Below are positions 1-13,700 of a stretch of DNA of 64,000 bases, piece after piece. A program made the translations under genes and the position numbers. Position 1 is the stretch's first letter, and each line of letters begins with the position of its first letter. This DNA is from Mugil cephalus (lineage: Eukaryota > Chordata > Actinopteri > Mugiliformes > Mugilidae). Under the pieces are notes generated by a model, which was given only the letters and a program-made list of their open reading frames with translations, did no database searches and had not been told where the DNA came from. Location of the stretch: the NCBI RefSeq assembly GCF_022458985.1, contig NC_061790.1:13620397-13684396 (forward strand), read 5' to 3'.

Positions 1-1190
1 ACATGTTTAAGTAACATCCACATAAATCCCAGGTCCAAACGTTTCCCAGCAGAACATTGAATTATCACAGGATGGTTAATATTTGGTGCGATGGTTTGCT
101 TTTAATGTTGTGGCTGCTGTGTGATGTATAGTTTCATTATATCAAAAAGTAGTTTAAAGTAGGTCAAGCCCTCACAGGTGGAATGTCGTCATTTTAGCTT
201 GTGACCTAACACTGAAACATCTGAGAGCATCTGGACCATCCGTGGAAACTGTTTGGCAAGACCAGGAACTTCCAAAAACTAAAAAGGCTCGTGGATGGAT
301 TAGGTGAACCATCTGTCTTTCTAGCTAGTGCTAGCAAGCACTCCTTGTAGCTTACTATGTAATTTGTAAGGCACAAAAGACCCACACCATTGTTGTTTTT
401 GAATTACGTCTTGATATCTTCACCGTAGACTGTTGTCCCGCTTAAAATATCACCATAGCTTCTCGAAGATTATCACAGAATACTGAATGGTAACTTAAAT
501 CCTTGCTAGAAGGATTTGCATGGGACCATGTTTCTGAATTAGGATTGAAGACTATTTTAATTTGTTTGATTTGTGTGTTTAATTGGTGTTATTGATGATC
601 TACTTAACTCAGCATTATAGGGTGGTAATTCAAATTAAGGGCATTTCTGGCATTTCCCTCTTCTCCCAGTGCCCTTTCTCTTATTATTCACATCACACCT
701 GATTGTCGCTGGTGATGCATGGCTCTGCAGTTGTTCCCTAAAGTCAGGATCCACTGCACCCAGTATAGACATGAATGTGGTTTAGAGACAGATGAAGAGA
801 ATTCCTCCGTTGAGAGGTAAAACCGTAAATACACTGGGATACGACTCTTTGTCCGCTCTCCAAGGGAAATCATTGCTTTTAAAACCAGGCAGGTAAATGC
901 AAAAATTGTCCAGCCATTAAGTCAGCCCTCACCAGCACTCTCATTTTGGTAAATTAGGAGGTTATACAAAGCTCCTAAAAGTGTTTTTTGTACCGTAGAG
1001 CCAAGGAAAAATTAGAGGAAATACAACATTATACATAATATTGGAGGGCACATCATTTCTTTTGACTTGTCCAGTTTGAGTTCCGCCTCTGCAAGATTAT
1101 CAGTTTGTGTGGGGAGATACAAACCACAAGGTAATGATGTAATTACAGTAATTGTGCTCATAATGATAATCAAATATTGTACATGCTGAA
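1..1190. other. Gene-free DNA at the left edge
   Basis: No open frame with protein-like composition, no splice-bordered exon and no recognisable repeat was seen. The stretch is AT-rich and looks like ordinary teleost intergenic sequence. It could also be intron of a gene whose exons lie outside the window. Confidence 0.5.
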
Positions 1191-1194
1191 AAGT

Positions 1195-1845
1195 GAGTAC
1201 TTACATGTCAAAAAATACAGAAGAATAACCCGTTAATGTATCTGATTTTTCCTGCATGTATTTTGGTGCTTTAGCCCCTTCACAACCCTCCGGTTTGTCT
1301 CACAGGAAAAAAGACCAGAATTACAGCCTGAGTCGATTCATGTTCATCTTCAGCAGCCTGTAAAATTTGCCAACTGCATGTACAAACAGTGCTCTGAACC
1401 TCTTCAAGTTCAATAGCATGATGTGCCATCGCCATGTTACATATTTCTAGCTCTCACTCAGGTTTGCGGTTGTTTCCTCAAAAACTGCTGAACAGCATTT
1501 TTTAAAATCACTTTTTGACATTTTCCCTTTCACTTTGATAGAAAACTAGATAAGAAATAGGAGATGAGTATGAGATAGCTATTCTGTGCCTTGTGTCTGG
1601 ACCCTCTGGCTGTATGCAAGAGTTGACACCATATAAACTGGACTGTATAGACTGTATATAAATATGGACACTTACTGACATGGGCCAAGGTGACAAAAGT
1701 TTTTTCTGGGGATTGGTCAGAGAATGGAGCTACGCGGAGGCACATTATCACTGATCGCTCCATACATCCACATTTTCATTTTATTAACACTGTGCTCTGC
1801 AGTAGCTAGTTTCAAACTAATGATTTACCATTTTAAAACCTTAGC
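1195..1845. repeat. Copy 1 of a diverged tandem duplication
   Basis: Blocks in this stretch recur in the same order about 880-890 bases further on. Examples are the aatacag...aacccgttaa block near 1,213 (again near 2,107), the gtattttggtgc block near 1,258 (again near 2,152), the catgttcatcttcagcag block near 1,338 (again near 2,225), the gccatcgccatgttac block near 1,424 (again near 2,319) and the tagctagtttcaaacta block near 1,804 (again near 2,681). By eye the best blocks match at roughly three quarters of positions. The constant offset argues for an old segmental tandem duplication, though two insertions of the same unidentified repeat are possible. Confidence 0.6.
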
Positions 1846-2084
1846 ACCTAAAGTCTGTTACATTCGAGGTTTTGCTGTACAAGTTCACACAAATCCAGTC
1901 AAATCATTTAGACAGACTTTATGTGGTGATGGACAGCGAGTAGGCTATGGAGCTATTATACGCACTCTACCTAAATAATGTTATTATTGTTATGGAACCA
2001 GAAATTTCTCCATATTCTCCATATTGCCGCTTTAATGGTGCATTTCCGCTGATGTTGTCCTTTTTTTGTGTGACTTGAAAATAG

Positions 2085-2712
2085 TGCAGATCTTTACGTG
2101 TCGAAGAATACAGAAAAACAACCCGTTAACATGTAGATGAAGTTGCCTGGGTGTATTTTGGTGCATTCACTTCGCCTCTGCTCCTCTCAAAAAAAACAGA
2201 AACAACAACAACCTAGACCTGAAACATGTTCATCTTCAGCAGCTTGTGAACATTCTCAAAGTCGACGCGCTGAAAGATGCCGTCTTTATGAGCAAACAGC
2301 ACTCTGAAGCTCCGTGCTATCGCCATGTTACCCATTTCTAGCTCCTGCTCGGGCATAAAGGATGCAGTTGTTTCCCCAGCATGTGGTCTAAGACACAACT
2401 GTTTAAGTCTTTGTGACCAAGAGCGTGCTGGGGAAATTTATTCAGTGGTATTTCTTTAAGATTACCCTTTTCTTGCCAACAAGAATGGAAATATGTTGAA
2501 AAAGAAACTGATATGACATGTAGCACAATTCCCACACTCAGGAAACGAACATGAACATGGATCTCTTGTGGATATCAGTGTGTCTGAACCATGCTAGTAT
2601 TAAAGAGTCTTTTGAAGCAGTAGATTGAATCAGGTTACACTATCAATCCATGCCTCAGTTTGTGTGTAAAGCGACTACTAGCTAGTTTCAAACTAGTGAT
2701 TTACTAGAATTT
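2085..2712. repeat. Copy 2 of a diverged tandem duplication
   Basis: This is the second copy of the unit described at 1,195-1,845. Its minus strand is open for about 60 codons around 2,213-2,398 and reads like protein (for example FRVLFAHKDGIFQRVDFENV). Copy 1 is interrupted there, so both copies may descend from a coding segment of a repeat or a lost exon. The LINE fragment at about 2,700 begins just after the matching region ends. I do not recognise the family. Confidence 0.55.
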
Positions 2713-3455
2713 AGTGAGGGACAGGCTACTAGAGATGGGTCTGGACTCACATCTAATTTTCTTCGCTCAGTATGTCAGGTTGGGGAACTGCACGTCTGGG
2801 ACTATCATCATCAGCACTGGAGCTCCACAGGGGACTGTGCTCTCCCCTGTCCTATTGACCCTGTACACCTCGGACTTCAACTGCAACACCAGAGTCATGT
2901 CTCAGATTCTCAGTTGTGGGGTATAATGTGGGGTATATCAGGGATGGACAGGAGCAGGAGTATAAGAATGTACTCAACAACTTTGTGTCATGGTGCAGAG
3001 AGAACTACCTTCTCATCAATACAGTTAAAATCAAGGAGATGGTAGGGGATTTCCAGAAGCCCAGACCCCACCTGCAGCTAGTAACCACCCTTGGGGAGTG
3101 TGTAGAGGTGGTTCAGACCTATAAATACCTGGGTCTACAGCTGGATCACAAACTGGACTGGTTGGCTTAGAAAGAGTCAGTGAACAAAAAAAGGTCAGAG
3201 CCATCTCTATTTCCTTAGAAGACTAAGATCGTTTAATGTCTGCCAGAAGCTGCTGGACATGTTCTACCAGACTTTTGTTGCAAGTCCCCTCTGAGGATGC
3301 AGTGCTAAGAAGAAGCAAACTGATTCAGAAAGCAGGCTCTATGGCAGGGCAGAGCTGGAGTCCCTGACATCAGTGGTATTTATATATGTTTCTATGTGAA
3401 GAACCTACTTAATTTCCCTCAGGATAAATAAAGAATATATCTATCTATCTAAGAT
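2700..3455 (+). mobile_element. Dead LINE fragment (Rex1/L2-type reverse transcriptase and 3' tail)
   Basis: Plus-strand frames at 2,714-2,926 and 2,916-3,170 encode pieces of a non-LTR reverse transcriptase. One is GAPQGTVLSPVLLTLYTSD from the catalytic palm, followed by the NNFVSWCRENYLLIN segment and then YKYLGLQLDHKLDW. The region that should hold the catalytic F-x-D-D motif, near 2,905-2,940, is broken by a deletion and a short duplication of gtggggtat. The reading frame shifts there, and stops follow. The copy ends at 3,412-3,452 with the fish LINE-type tail, aatttccctcaggataaata followed by (TCTA)n repeats. It is 5'-truncated, as most LINE insertions are. The Rex1/L2 assignment rests on motif memory, not on a search. 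Confidence 0.8.
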
Positions 3456-3477
3456 GGTGTGTTATCATTCATCTGTT

Positions 3478-3682
3478 AGCTTGGTCTTGTTTTTATACAG
3501 CACGTTTCTACCTATTTGTACTCAAAGCATTTTACAGACACATCTGTCCATTGGCTGTCCACACACGCGCACACACATTCACACAAGGACACTTGTGTGA
3601 ATTTGCCATTTGCCATTTGCCACGTCCCAGGGATTGAACCACTAACTGCTCTACCTACTGAGCCACAGTCACCTATTGTCAC
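3478..3682 (-). repeat. Interspersed repeat with tRNA-like promoter boxes
   Basis: Read on the minus strand it contains TGGCTCAGTAGG (3,665-3,654), a match to a pol III A box, and GGTTCAATCCC (3,640-3,630), a match to a B box. The spacing is too short for a tRNA, which suggests a tRNA-derived SINE or a common fish repeat that ends in such a module. The plus-strand wording (cattcacacaaggacact, gggattgaaccac, ctctacctactgagccac) is typical of a very common teleost interspersed repeat. Three tandem copies of TTTGCCA lie at about 3,602-3,621. Confidence 0.6.
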
Positions 3683-3769
3683 CCACAAGCAACAAGCACC
3701 AAATCATCATCGCAGTCGTGTTCTGTCCCTTCAAGTCAGCCTAAACCACCTATAATGGCTGTATTTAAT

Positions 3770-6190
3770 GCAAAACATCAACCAGCATTGCATATACATC
3801 CATAATTATTATAATGGCTGATCAAAGAATTCTTATTTTAACAATAACATATCCTAAATTAGAAGTGTAACTCAGAAAATTAGATTTTTACATTTTTACA
3901 CTTATTTTAAATTTTATTTAGTTAAGTTTAAGTTCTAACTAAGGAATTGCACATCGACCAGCTCAGTGTTTAACCCCTATGAAATTTCTAGATGCAACGT
4001 TTTAGCATTAATGCTAAAGTTGCATGCATGTGATTAAACTGACTTGCAGCTTTTCATGTGAGACTCATAACACTGGACTTGCAACGGTACTAGACTCAAA
4101 CGATGGTGGGGCCTCTTTTCAATTGTAGACATCATTTGCCGGTTTGCACAAGAGTGTCTTCCTTTTGCATTTTGCACGAAAGCACCAAGTGCTTTTAAAG
4201 AATTCTGAGCACATGATTTCATCCATGGCGTTTCAGCTCACAGTTTTGACGTCAGAGAGGACTGCCTCTGAACAGAGGTATAAACACCGCTATGTGAATG
4301 ACTCAAAGTGGAAATGAAGGAGACAACAGGGTGACTGGCCCATTGCACTCGAAAAGAGACGAAGAAAACAGAGAGCCTTTCTCTGCTTCCCTCCAGAGAG
4401 GGGGAAAGAGGGCAGGAGGTGTGTTATTCTGTGTGAGTGAGACAGAATGAAGAGATGGGTACTGAGGGGAGATAAGGTTCATTAGAGAAGGTGTGCAGGA
4501 ACAAAGCGTAATCTCCCTTTTAACCTTACCTTTAGAGGAAGGCTGCCGTTACGGCTGTGATAAAGGACATGTGCAGCCCTAAGCTATGCACAGAATACTG
4601 ATTAATCCTTTACTATTGTTATCAGGAGATGTCAGCTAATGCTGTGATGGTGAATCACGCCGCTGCTGTGGCTGAAGAAATTTCTTTCTCTCTTTCTCTC
4701 TCAATCCTTTCTGCTTCTCGCTCCCTTGTCCATTCTTTAGGTCTATCCATCTCTCTCTCTTCATGAGTGGAGAATAGGTGCCTGGGGCCTTTGCTGCCAT
4801 AAGGGGGCGTTAGTGTTTTGATAAGTATTGATATCAATCTTACAAATCTGAATTTAATGACCCAATGTGCCTGGACTGCGGACATTTGTCATGCAATTCT
4901 CGTATGAGGAATCAAGCTAAATAGGTTCTCTGAATTCCCATTGACTCATCCTGACAGGAGATTGCTTGCTTGGGCATTATAAACCATGATGATGACAGCC
5001 CCATGTATTTGTGTTATCGACTTACCCCGAACTTACCCAAATAAACACTACGGCAATGCAAACGAAGGGTCGCTTTTGAGGTAAGAACTCGAGGAATGGG
5101 ATGAAGAAAAAGCGCTCGGAGATGACCACAGCACGAGCGTCTACCGTCCTTCCCCTTTTCCTTTCACCACCTCGTCTTCCTCCACTCTTCCCTCTCCCGT
5201 GCTGTCTCCACTGATGGATTGGGCCATCAGTTAGAAATAATTAGGAGGAGCTGTAGTCTCGTCTCGCCGAATGCGGTATTACAAGTGAGCAGGGTCAAGC
5301 TTTAAACGCAGAACTCCATCCCCGGCTTTGCTTAATATCCCTCCAAGGATGTTTGCACATTAAACTGCATCATTCTTTTATTACTTCGATATCTCTGTCC
5401 AGGCTCGTGGAAAGGCAAAGCAGTTAAAGTCGAGCAGCTGGCGGTTTCACCCGCCGCTACGTCATGAACCGGGTGAGCATGCGGTAAGGTCTTATTTCTG
5501 CCTACCTTAGTGCTCAGTCCTCTGCTTGATCAAACATAACCTCACAGCCAACGCGTACTAATACGCTACTCCCGTCGCTGTGTGAATTACAGAGCCTGAA
5601 GGCACCATGCCGTATGCGTTTTCACCTTCCCTCTCCGCTTCCATTTTCATTCATCATTACGTTAAGAATCACTCACTCCTCAGCAGATGCTCTTGTCCAC
5701 TGGAGGCCACCACTCAATTCTGCAGATTGCTGATTAAATCCTTTTTCGCACTCCTCAAGTGAGTGCTGTCAGGCTCCAACATACCTGCGTGACTCACGAG
5801 TGAGGAGCTGACTCAAGACTAAAGGATGTTGGACAGGACAACTAAGCACGCGGTTTCTTTCTTTTCCATTTTGCGCTAGCTTAATCTTCCATCACATTTC
5901 AGAGTTTAAAGCACAATACATGACAGTCTAAGGGTTAGGGTTCTTGGTTCCCAGCTGTTTGGGCTTCTGATGTCTTAGCAGTGTGCCGTCATGGCCGTGG
6001 TTTGAGTTGTTAACAGCTCTACCAAATAGTGTCTCCCACCTCTAAATGTCTCACGTGGTTTACTTTAAATAAATGTTCAAATAACCAAAAGAGAAAAAGT
6101 TACTCTCTCTCTCCCAATAATCGTCACCGCTGCTTCAGAATTAATAATCTATGGACGTCATATGAAGCTTAGGCAAAGGTTCATTAAGAA
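3770..6190. other. Gene-free intergenic stretch
   Basis: No gene was found. A CTCF-like match (CCATAAGGGGGCG, near 4,797) and a short telomere-like run (agggttagggtt, 5,931-5,942) are the only local signals. Parts between 4,900 and 5,800 have a more even base composition than the flanks and could be conserved noncoding sequence, but this cannot be tested here. Confidence 0.5.
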
Positions 6191-6199
6191 TATCTGTCC

Positions 6200-7140
6200 C
6201 TCGTGGTCTGGTCTCCTCTGGTGAATGTGGTCTATATTCTTATCTCTTCCATTTTCCCACGCTGTCGAAATCTCCCCAATCTCAATGCTGCTACTCTCAT
6301 GCAGCGAACTATTTGCCAATCATTACCTCGTCCATGTGCTTTAAATTCACTCTCATACTGTCACTGTCACGCATCAGCTGGCCATCTGTTGATCAGCAGA
6401 GATCAATGCTCTTGCTAATGCCACCGCGCTTAATATGTCTGCCGACTGGGGAATCGGTTGAGGAGGTGACCAAGGTCAAATTATTAGGTATTAAATTAGA
6501 CAATTTATTGTCCTGGTCTGATCAAATTGATCATGTTGAATTGAAGATGGGAAAGAGCATGTTCCATTCTCTGTTATGAATGGCGTTCGACCACTTGTTT
6601 TGTCAAATTTGGAGTAATGCCTTCTCATTTGGTCAAGTGGAGCTCAGAAATATCTTACAAAAACTAGAGAATAGATGAGCCCGATTAGTCCTCCAATGCT
6701 CTTTTCCATGTCAGTTTGAGATAAATAAACAGTTAAATGTGGAGGATGGAATAAAAAACCGTCTTTTGATGTTCATGCATGAAGTTAAATGGAATGAACA
6801 GATTTACATGGGGACTGTACATTATAGAGTTTTTTTGCTTTGGAATATGCTGCCACGTAATGTCAGACACATCAGTAGTAGATTTTATTATAAAACATTA
6901 TTTAAACATGAATTCCTAAAGTCCTATACAGATAGGCACATGGAAAGTAACTGTATAGATTTATAATTTATATGCTGTATTTTTTTATTTGTTTGTTTTT
7001 TAATCTGTTATGTGTTTTCTGTTTGAGTTATATAGTACAATTTCAACTTTTGTTTGATTTCGTTGCTGATTTTGTTGTGTGGACCCCAGGAAGACTAGCG
7101 ACCACTTAGTGGAAGCTAATAGGGATCCTAATCCAACTCC
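6200..7140 (+). mobile_element. Dead LINE fragment, C-terminal reverse transcriptase and 3' end
   Basis: Frames at 6,313-6,579 and 6,739-6,966 encode broken pieces of a second non-LTR element: VTKVKLLGIKLDNLLSWSDQ (the 'KYLG' segment) and later YRVFLLWNMLPRNVRHISS, the typical C-terminal 'R-A-x-x-x-WN-x-LP' end. Several stops and frame shifts lie between them. It finishes at about 7,080-7,135 with gtggaccccaggaagact and gctaatagggatcctaat, a 3' end common to many fish LINE copies. It differs clearly from the 2.7-kb copy, so two LINE families are present. Confidence 0.75.
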
Positions 7141-7745
7141 TCATGGTCATCCCAACAACTTGATCTGCTTTTCCACCACCACCAGTGTCTAGACTCCTGG
7201 AGTCCCTATCTGCCTTCACCATTTACGATTCAGCTCACTTTTAGTTTAAGCGGCAACCAATTATCTTGCATGTCTCCTCAAAAAAAAAAAGCCGCTCTGC
7301 CTCCAATTCATCTTATCTCATGTCATCTCAATTTGTTGCCCCCCGCAGGCTGATATCAAATCAGAACATTTGCCGTTGATTTGTCTTGTGAGGCGGTGTT
7401 AAATGGCAGTCGTTCCTTTCGACCAAGACTTCAAGGGACAACTTCTGAAAAAAGAACTAAATGAACTGCATTGTGTCTGCCTGCACCGGGAACAGGTGAT
7501 GTCAGATAGCCCCGCTCATTCCTAATGACACCTATATCCCACTAGATGGGCTGTTATTTCCATCCTGCACCGCCTCGACCTGAATACTGTATCTGTCGTC
7601 TGCAGCCTTCCTCTCCGTCCTTTCCACTGATGAGCCCCCGAGCCCCGGCGGACGCTCTCGCCCATCCAGATAATGGCTTTTTGTGTCAGGACGGAGTCTG
7701 ACCTTCGGCTCGTACCAGTAAACAATACCATAATATCACGGCCAT

Positions 7746-7776
<31 letters not shown>

Positions 7777-10700
7777 TGCATCTCACTCTGTCGTTCATTT
7801 GCTTGACATTTAGTGTATGCGAAGCCTTGGGAATGCATTAATTATATTTTTAATTTTTATATTTTCTGGGGCGACGTGTTTTTGTCTCAGGTGGATGGAG
7901 CTGAACCTGCCGTCCTCCTCACATACTCGGGAAATAACGTGCGAAGCGCAGACAGTCACCGGGGCTGCGGCTCATTCACGGCGTCGATTCATTATTCAAA
8001 CATGACCTTTCCTCCTCCTTTTTTAAAAGTGGTGCGTGCATGAATTTTGGCAGACGGACAGATTGGCTGACACCTTCAGAGACGCGAGGCGGCGGAGGTG
8101 CCGCACGCAATCAGGTACTGGCACACTCCGCCTCCCCATTATTGAAATGAATGCTTGATTATTAGAGGGAGGAATTAGTGTGGCGTGACGGGGAGCTGCG
8201 GTGTGGGAATTGTTGGTTTTGCGCTTTGAGGGGTCAAAATCGAAGAGCGGGCGCGTCGGAGACACAAGAAAGGAATGGTCTGTAATGGTCTGAGCAAGTG
8301 TGCGCGTGTCAGTGGCTGGGTGTTTGCTGAGCAATTCTCGTCCACTGCCCGCCGCCTTGTCCATGTCAGGCTTCACATGCTAAAATCCAACTCTGAGCCT
8401 GAGTGGCTCAGCTGGCTGGAGGGGGACAGAGCAGGAAACTGCACAAAAAAAAAAAAAAACAAGCAGTCACCACTTTCGTGGCTTTAATGTCGTGTTTTTT
8501 GCACCAGGTGGGTACCCTCAGCATGCACACGGTTTGACACACAGGGCTTCATCCCTCAAATGCCTCACTACCACGGCTAGTCTTATCTTCCTCCGAGTGC
8601 ATCCAAGCACATGCATGTACGAGCAAAAAAGGAAAAGATAAGAGGAGGAAAAAGTGGGACATTCCAGGCCCGAGTTGCCCACGGAGTCGTGGAGTGTTGT
8701 CTTTTGCAAACGCCATAATAGCTTCCCGGCTCCTGTGACACTATCTGTCACACATTCACCCGCCGTTCCTGTTTACGCTTCATCCTAAACGAAGAAAGAT
8801 CCGCCTCAGAAAATAACCTTCAGGAGGTGTTTCATAAATACTAAGTCTAAGAAACATGTCCTGTTATCAGTAAGCCGCCTTCTCCCCTCAGGCATGATGC
8901 ATTTTACATGACACACGCAGTGAAACCTGCTTCATCCTGGTGATGGAAGTGAAGGGAGGATGATGAAATTCCATCTACTGAACGTGAACCCATTTTCAAT
9001 TACACACACACACACATAAAAAACTTCAGTGAGGGTGTGTTACGTGGCCATGTGTGTTCTCGTCAAAGAAAAGGATCACTCGAAAATGCAATCTATTCTT
9101 CGAACAAGTGGAGGGAAAAGAAGTTGCGGCATCCCAAGTTTGAAAACACATTCTTTGTAGTGTAAGTAGAACGAAGTTCGTGAGTGTTTTACTTGACATT
9201 CTGATAAGGAAAGGTATGCAATCCTTGTTTATGTAATAGAGGGGGGGAAAAAAAGATTTCAAATGTTATCTGCAGGTTTGAATGTTTTATGGGTGCAACA
9301 GGATGTTAGTGCCAAGCCAAGCTGAGTGTCCTGGCATGACTTTAATGGAGGCTGAGACAGGCAGTGAATCACTGCTCTGCACACGCAGGATGAAACTGGG
9401 TATTGCTAACGCGTTTGAGTGTTTCTCTGAAATATATTTAGCTACAAAAAAAAAACAGTTTAAAAGAACAAAAGCTTTGAAAATCAGCGCGATTTCAAAT
9501 GGAAACGAAAACAATAATTATACATTATAATTATATATTTTTCAAAGCAATAAATGCTGCTCGTTCTCTTATTCTTGAGATTAAAAAAAAACAAAAACAA
9601 ACAAACACCAGCCTTGCATCATGTTGCACACGGGCCACATTAAATTGAAATTAGACAGCGAAAGAAAAGACCTTCTAATCCAAACCAAGCAATCTGCGGA
9701 TCCTGAACGCCACCTAGTCCTGTCCCTGACTCCTGCTGCGATCAGCATTCCCGTCACTGACGCGACCCATCGACCGGCCCCGTCCTGAGGGTCTTCTGTT
9801 GAGAGTTTACGGCGTGAAGCTCTGGGGGACTCGCATACGGGGCGCCTCATTCCGAGGTTGGCAAACACAAATTAAAGCTCTGTTTGGTGATGGATTTTTT
9901 GATGTCAGGCTGTTCGGCCAGAAGGAATCACAGGGCGGAGGGGTGAAGCAACATCGTTACAGGCTGCCAAGTGTGTTTTAATTTACTTCTGCACAGGATT
10001 AGGACATATTGTTATGCCAGGACATTATGACATTGCAAGACCAGCATGTAAAGACACAGACAAAGGCACTGGGAGTCACTGGAGCAGGACTGGGTTACCA
10101 ATTTTTTTGTGAATTTAACTGGCAAAATATGTGCCATTGCAAAGTTGTTGAACAGTTTGTGTACATTTCCTTTCAATAAGACAGAGTTGGCGTGCTGTCT
10201 AATTGCTCTATTGTGCACATTTTATATAACAGTCCGTTAAATATAGAGGCATTGAAGGAACGGAAGGAGAATGTCAGGGCCAATCCTTCTCATCTAATAC
10301 GTGTGTTTTTAAAGGTATGTTTTTAAGTGTGCGAACAGCTATAATTGTGAGCCTTGGACATTCAGGATTAGGTTTAAATGCAGGGTTTTACTTCTGTAAT
10401 TTGCTCTAAGGCTGCAGTCACGAATCCCTTTGTTTAAATGTAAGCAGACAGTGCGAGAGTAATGTGAGGAGACAAGAGTTTCGGAAGCATGCGGCTCAGA
10501 AGTCTGTCCCTTTAAGCCCAGCGAGATATCACGCTGGGACCGGTTCCAACCGAAACTTCAAATCCATCTTTTCTCTTTGGTTTCTAATTAGCGGTTAACA
10601 GATGATGCATCCCAGAGACAGAAGGGAGAGGGCATGTAGGGGTGTACAGCAAAGCCTCTGGTGGCAGATTTTATCCCCCTTACGCCACCCAGATCTTGTG

Positions 10701-13700
10701 ATTTTCAGATTTTTTTTTTTTCTTCTTCTTCTTCTTCAGGTGAGTGATTTCCCTTTTACTTTGCGCGCCTCAGATCAGGGTTGGGCTGATCTCAGTTAAA
10801 CTCTTAATAAGCCCCATTTCACGGCATGCGGCCAAGAGATTAGATCTGACAGGGCAGGCGCGGGCTAGTACTGAGACTACAGATCTGAAGGCTAAGCTCA
10901 GGACTGGAAGTGTTCCAGCGCATGGTGCGGCATGGCGGATGGACACCCTCTTTGCTGCATGATGACACCAGGAGCGTTGCTGTGAGAAATTCCCCGCTCC
11001 CTATTGACCAGGAGGTGCCACACAATAATCCAACCTTCCCTCTCCATCCTCCGTCCCCCCCAAGGGGTGCACTTATAGGTGGAGGTTTTATGGCAACAAA
11101 GTAAGCGCTCCGGCTTTCTCGCATCCAGGTGTTAGTGGAGTTTTCAGCTGCTGACCTATCATACTTTTCACTCTGACGGCGAAACCCAGAGGAGCGCTGC
11201 CTACTTCACACGAGCTGTTGGTTTGAGCTGCAGCAGAATGTGAATCGCACTCCATGAGAAGCTGGAGACGCGCACTCGCAGCCTTCGGCACAGGCAGGTG
11301 AACTCGGCTTGCCATATGGCTTAGGGGGAACTTATTAGGCTCTGAGCAGAAAACACATTATCCACGGTGGACCAAGGCCACCGAGGGACATTTCCATCAT
11401 GAAAGCCTCTAATTCCAGTGGTAGGATGAGCAGGAGGGAAAATGTTTCAGGAGAGGAGCTAGCTTCTCGCCTCGTGTAGAGGTGGACGATATCTTCAAGG
11501 CCTGTCTGTTCCCAAATGGCTTATTTTTCAGTTATTTTATTTTATTTATTTATTTATTTTACCTTTGGGACTTCGCTCTTTCTGGGCTGAATGACCCGGC
11601 ACCGAATGAATGGTTAACACATGCAGAATTTTTGCTTTCTGCACACACGCAAAAAAGGAAAAAAAAAAAAGACATCCGCATTTGCCTTTTTTTTTTTTTA
11701 ACCACAGAACGAGCGCTATTGTTGACGCTGCTGCAATGATTTTCCCTCACATAACATGTCCAGTTGTTACAGTACCCGTCGCCACTGCTATCTTCAACGA
11801 GGTGAATCATGGCGATTTAGCCTCCTATCACATCCCACTGTAAACATCACATGTTGAAACCACCAGTCCTTTTGGAAATGTGCAAGGGCCGAGCGAGCTC
11901 TGCCAGCGCCAACGATGTGTACATACTGAACCCTTGAGGCTGACAGTCGGAACTGCAGCCAGACTGAACCGTCTTCCCGTCTATGCATTTGTGTGTGTGA
12001 GTGCTGTGTTCTGGTGTGAATGAGTGGAAATGTCTCCACAGGCGCCCATCAAGAACTGTTGTAAATATAGGAATTTTCATATTATTTCCTCTGATGGCTC
12101 ATAGGCTCAAACGCCTTTTCATTTGTGACAGATACCGATTAAAGAGACGCTTGTGTCGTTGAAAATCGTCACGATTGGTTCTTTAATAATACCGTCGACT
12201 CTTCAAATGTTTCCTGCCGGCAATGTAAATTCCTTGCCATAGAAATGATAAAACGAAGCCTGTTAAAAAATGCATTGGGCTGACGGCACACGTGGTAGAA
12301 CCGAACGTGAGTGAGGACAAAGTTCTTCAAATATTACTTGAGGATTACATTGTTTGTAATCTCCTTGCCGAGAGGCACGTCTCGGAGAATGTGCATCACT
12401 TGTTTGTATAACCTGTAGATGTGAAGAGCTCTCAGGAGCTGCATCAAATTAGATTCCTCCCTCACTTGATGTGCGAGCTCATTTAAGCGGCTCAGCTTTG
12501 CAACTCCCAAAAAATACCTCATCATTTTTTGGTTTGTTTGTTTGTTTGTTTTTTTTTACCAGGAAACTTCCTATAATGCAACATTCAGACACTCACAAAC
12601 ACTGACAAACAAAGAGCGTCGCTCCCATAATGCAAAAGCTGATGTCGTGATGGAGGTGGAAAACATCGAGGCAAAAGAGTGAGAACAGAAACCTCATACC
12701 TTTGCTACACAAGGGAGTTTATATGTAATTTGCAACCACAGGAAAAAACATCACTCTGTCTGAAGGAAGTGGATGCCAATGTTTTTTTGTTTTTTTGTTT
12801 TTTTTAAAGCACAGAGCTGTGAAATTTCAGTTCCACAGTTTGTGCTGTTGTAACTATCTTTCCCTTACGGGCAACAAAGGAGGAGAAATGAGACCTGGGA
12901 GATTTCCTCTAAAGAGATAATTATCCCTCTCCTCTTCCTCCTGAGCTTCTCACCCAGTGTCACTCTTGTTGCCTAGTAACCAAGCAGGGTAAAAAGCTCC
13001 GCACGACCCCGTTCTCCAGCGTGGTATAGTGGTGGCAAGTCATCATCATCTCACTGCTTTTCAGTGTTGCTGACGAACACAGGCAAACAAGGGCGGCTAT
13101 GGGACATGGGTTATGCACGCGCGCCTTTTTAAGCTGGCTGCCTCGCCGCTGGTGCGTGAGTGGAACAGCAGGGAGCAAGCAGAAAGCCTGGAGGACGCAG
13201 CGAAGTGGACATCGACGTGTTAACCCTGAGAAGGATGCCGGGAAGCTGGAAACCGATATAACACATGGTATAACATGTCAACATGAAACCCCCCTGCGGA
13301 GAATATCACCACAGCACTACGTGGTTGAAAAAACACACCTACAAAACTGTGTAATCAGAACAACTGTACTTCTTTCACTCATACTTACCTTGTCAAAAAC
13401 TATATATACATATAATAATTAACTGATTAGTGTCCTAAAATGTCAACCAGAATTAATTATTTCAAAATAAGGTTCATAGCCACATGAGTAAATGATCAAT
13501 AGATTGAAAAGGACACATTTGATCTGAAGTTACACATTCAAATGCTATGAATACATTTTCAGATATGCAAAATGTCATGTAATTTGCAGCAAACTAATGA
13601 ATTGCAACCTCTGAGCAGATTCATTTTCCCACCGGCAACGCAGGACTGGAGGCAGTCTTAATCTTGCCTGTAACTCCTCTGGAAATGAGGTCTGTGAAGG

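Noticed and set aside
8023-8376. 117-codon minus-strand open frame
   Set aside because: Composition is not protein-like, no homology is recognised and no gene context is visible.
13015-13045. tRNA-Gly-like A box (gcgtggtatagtggtggca)
   Set aside because: No B box or cloverleaf follows within tRNA distance, so this is a chance match.
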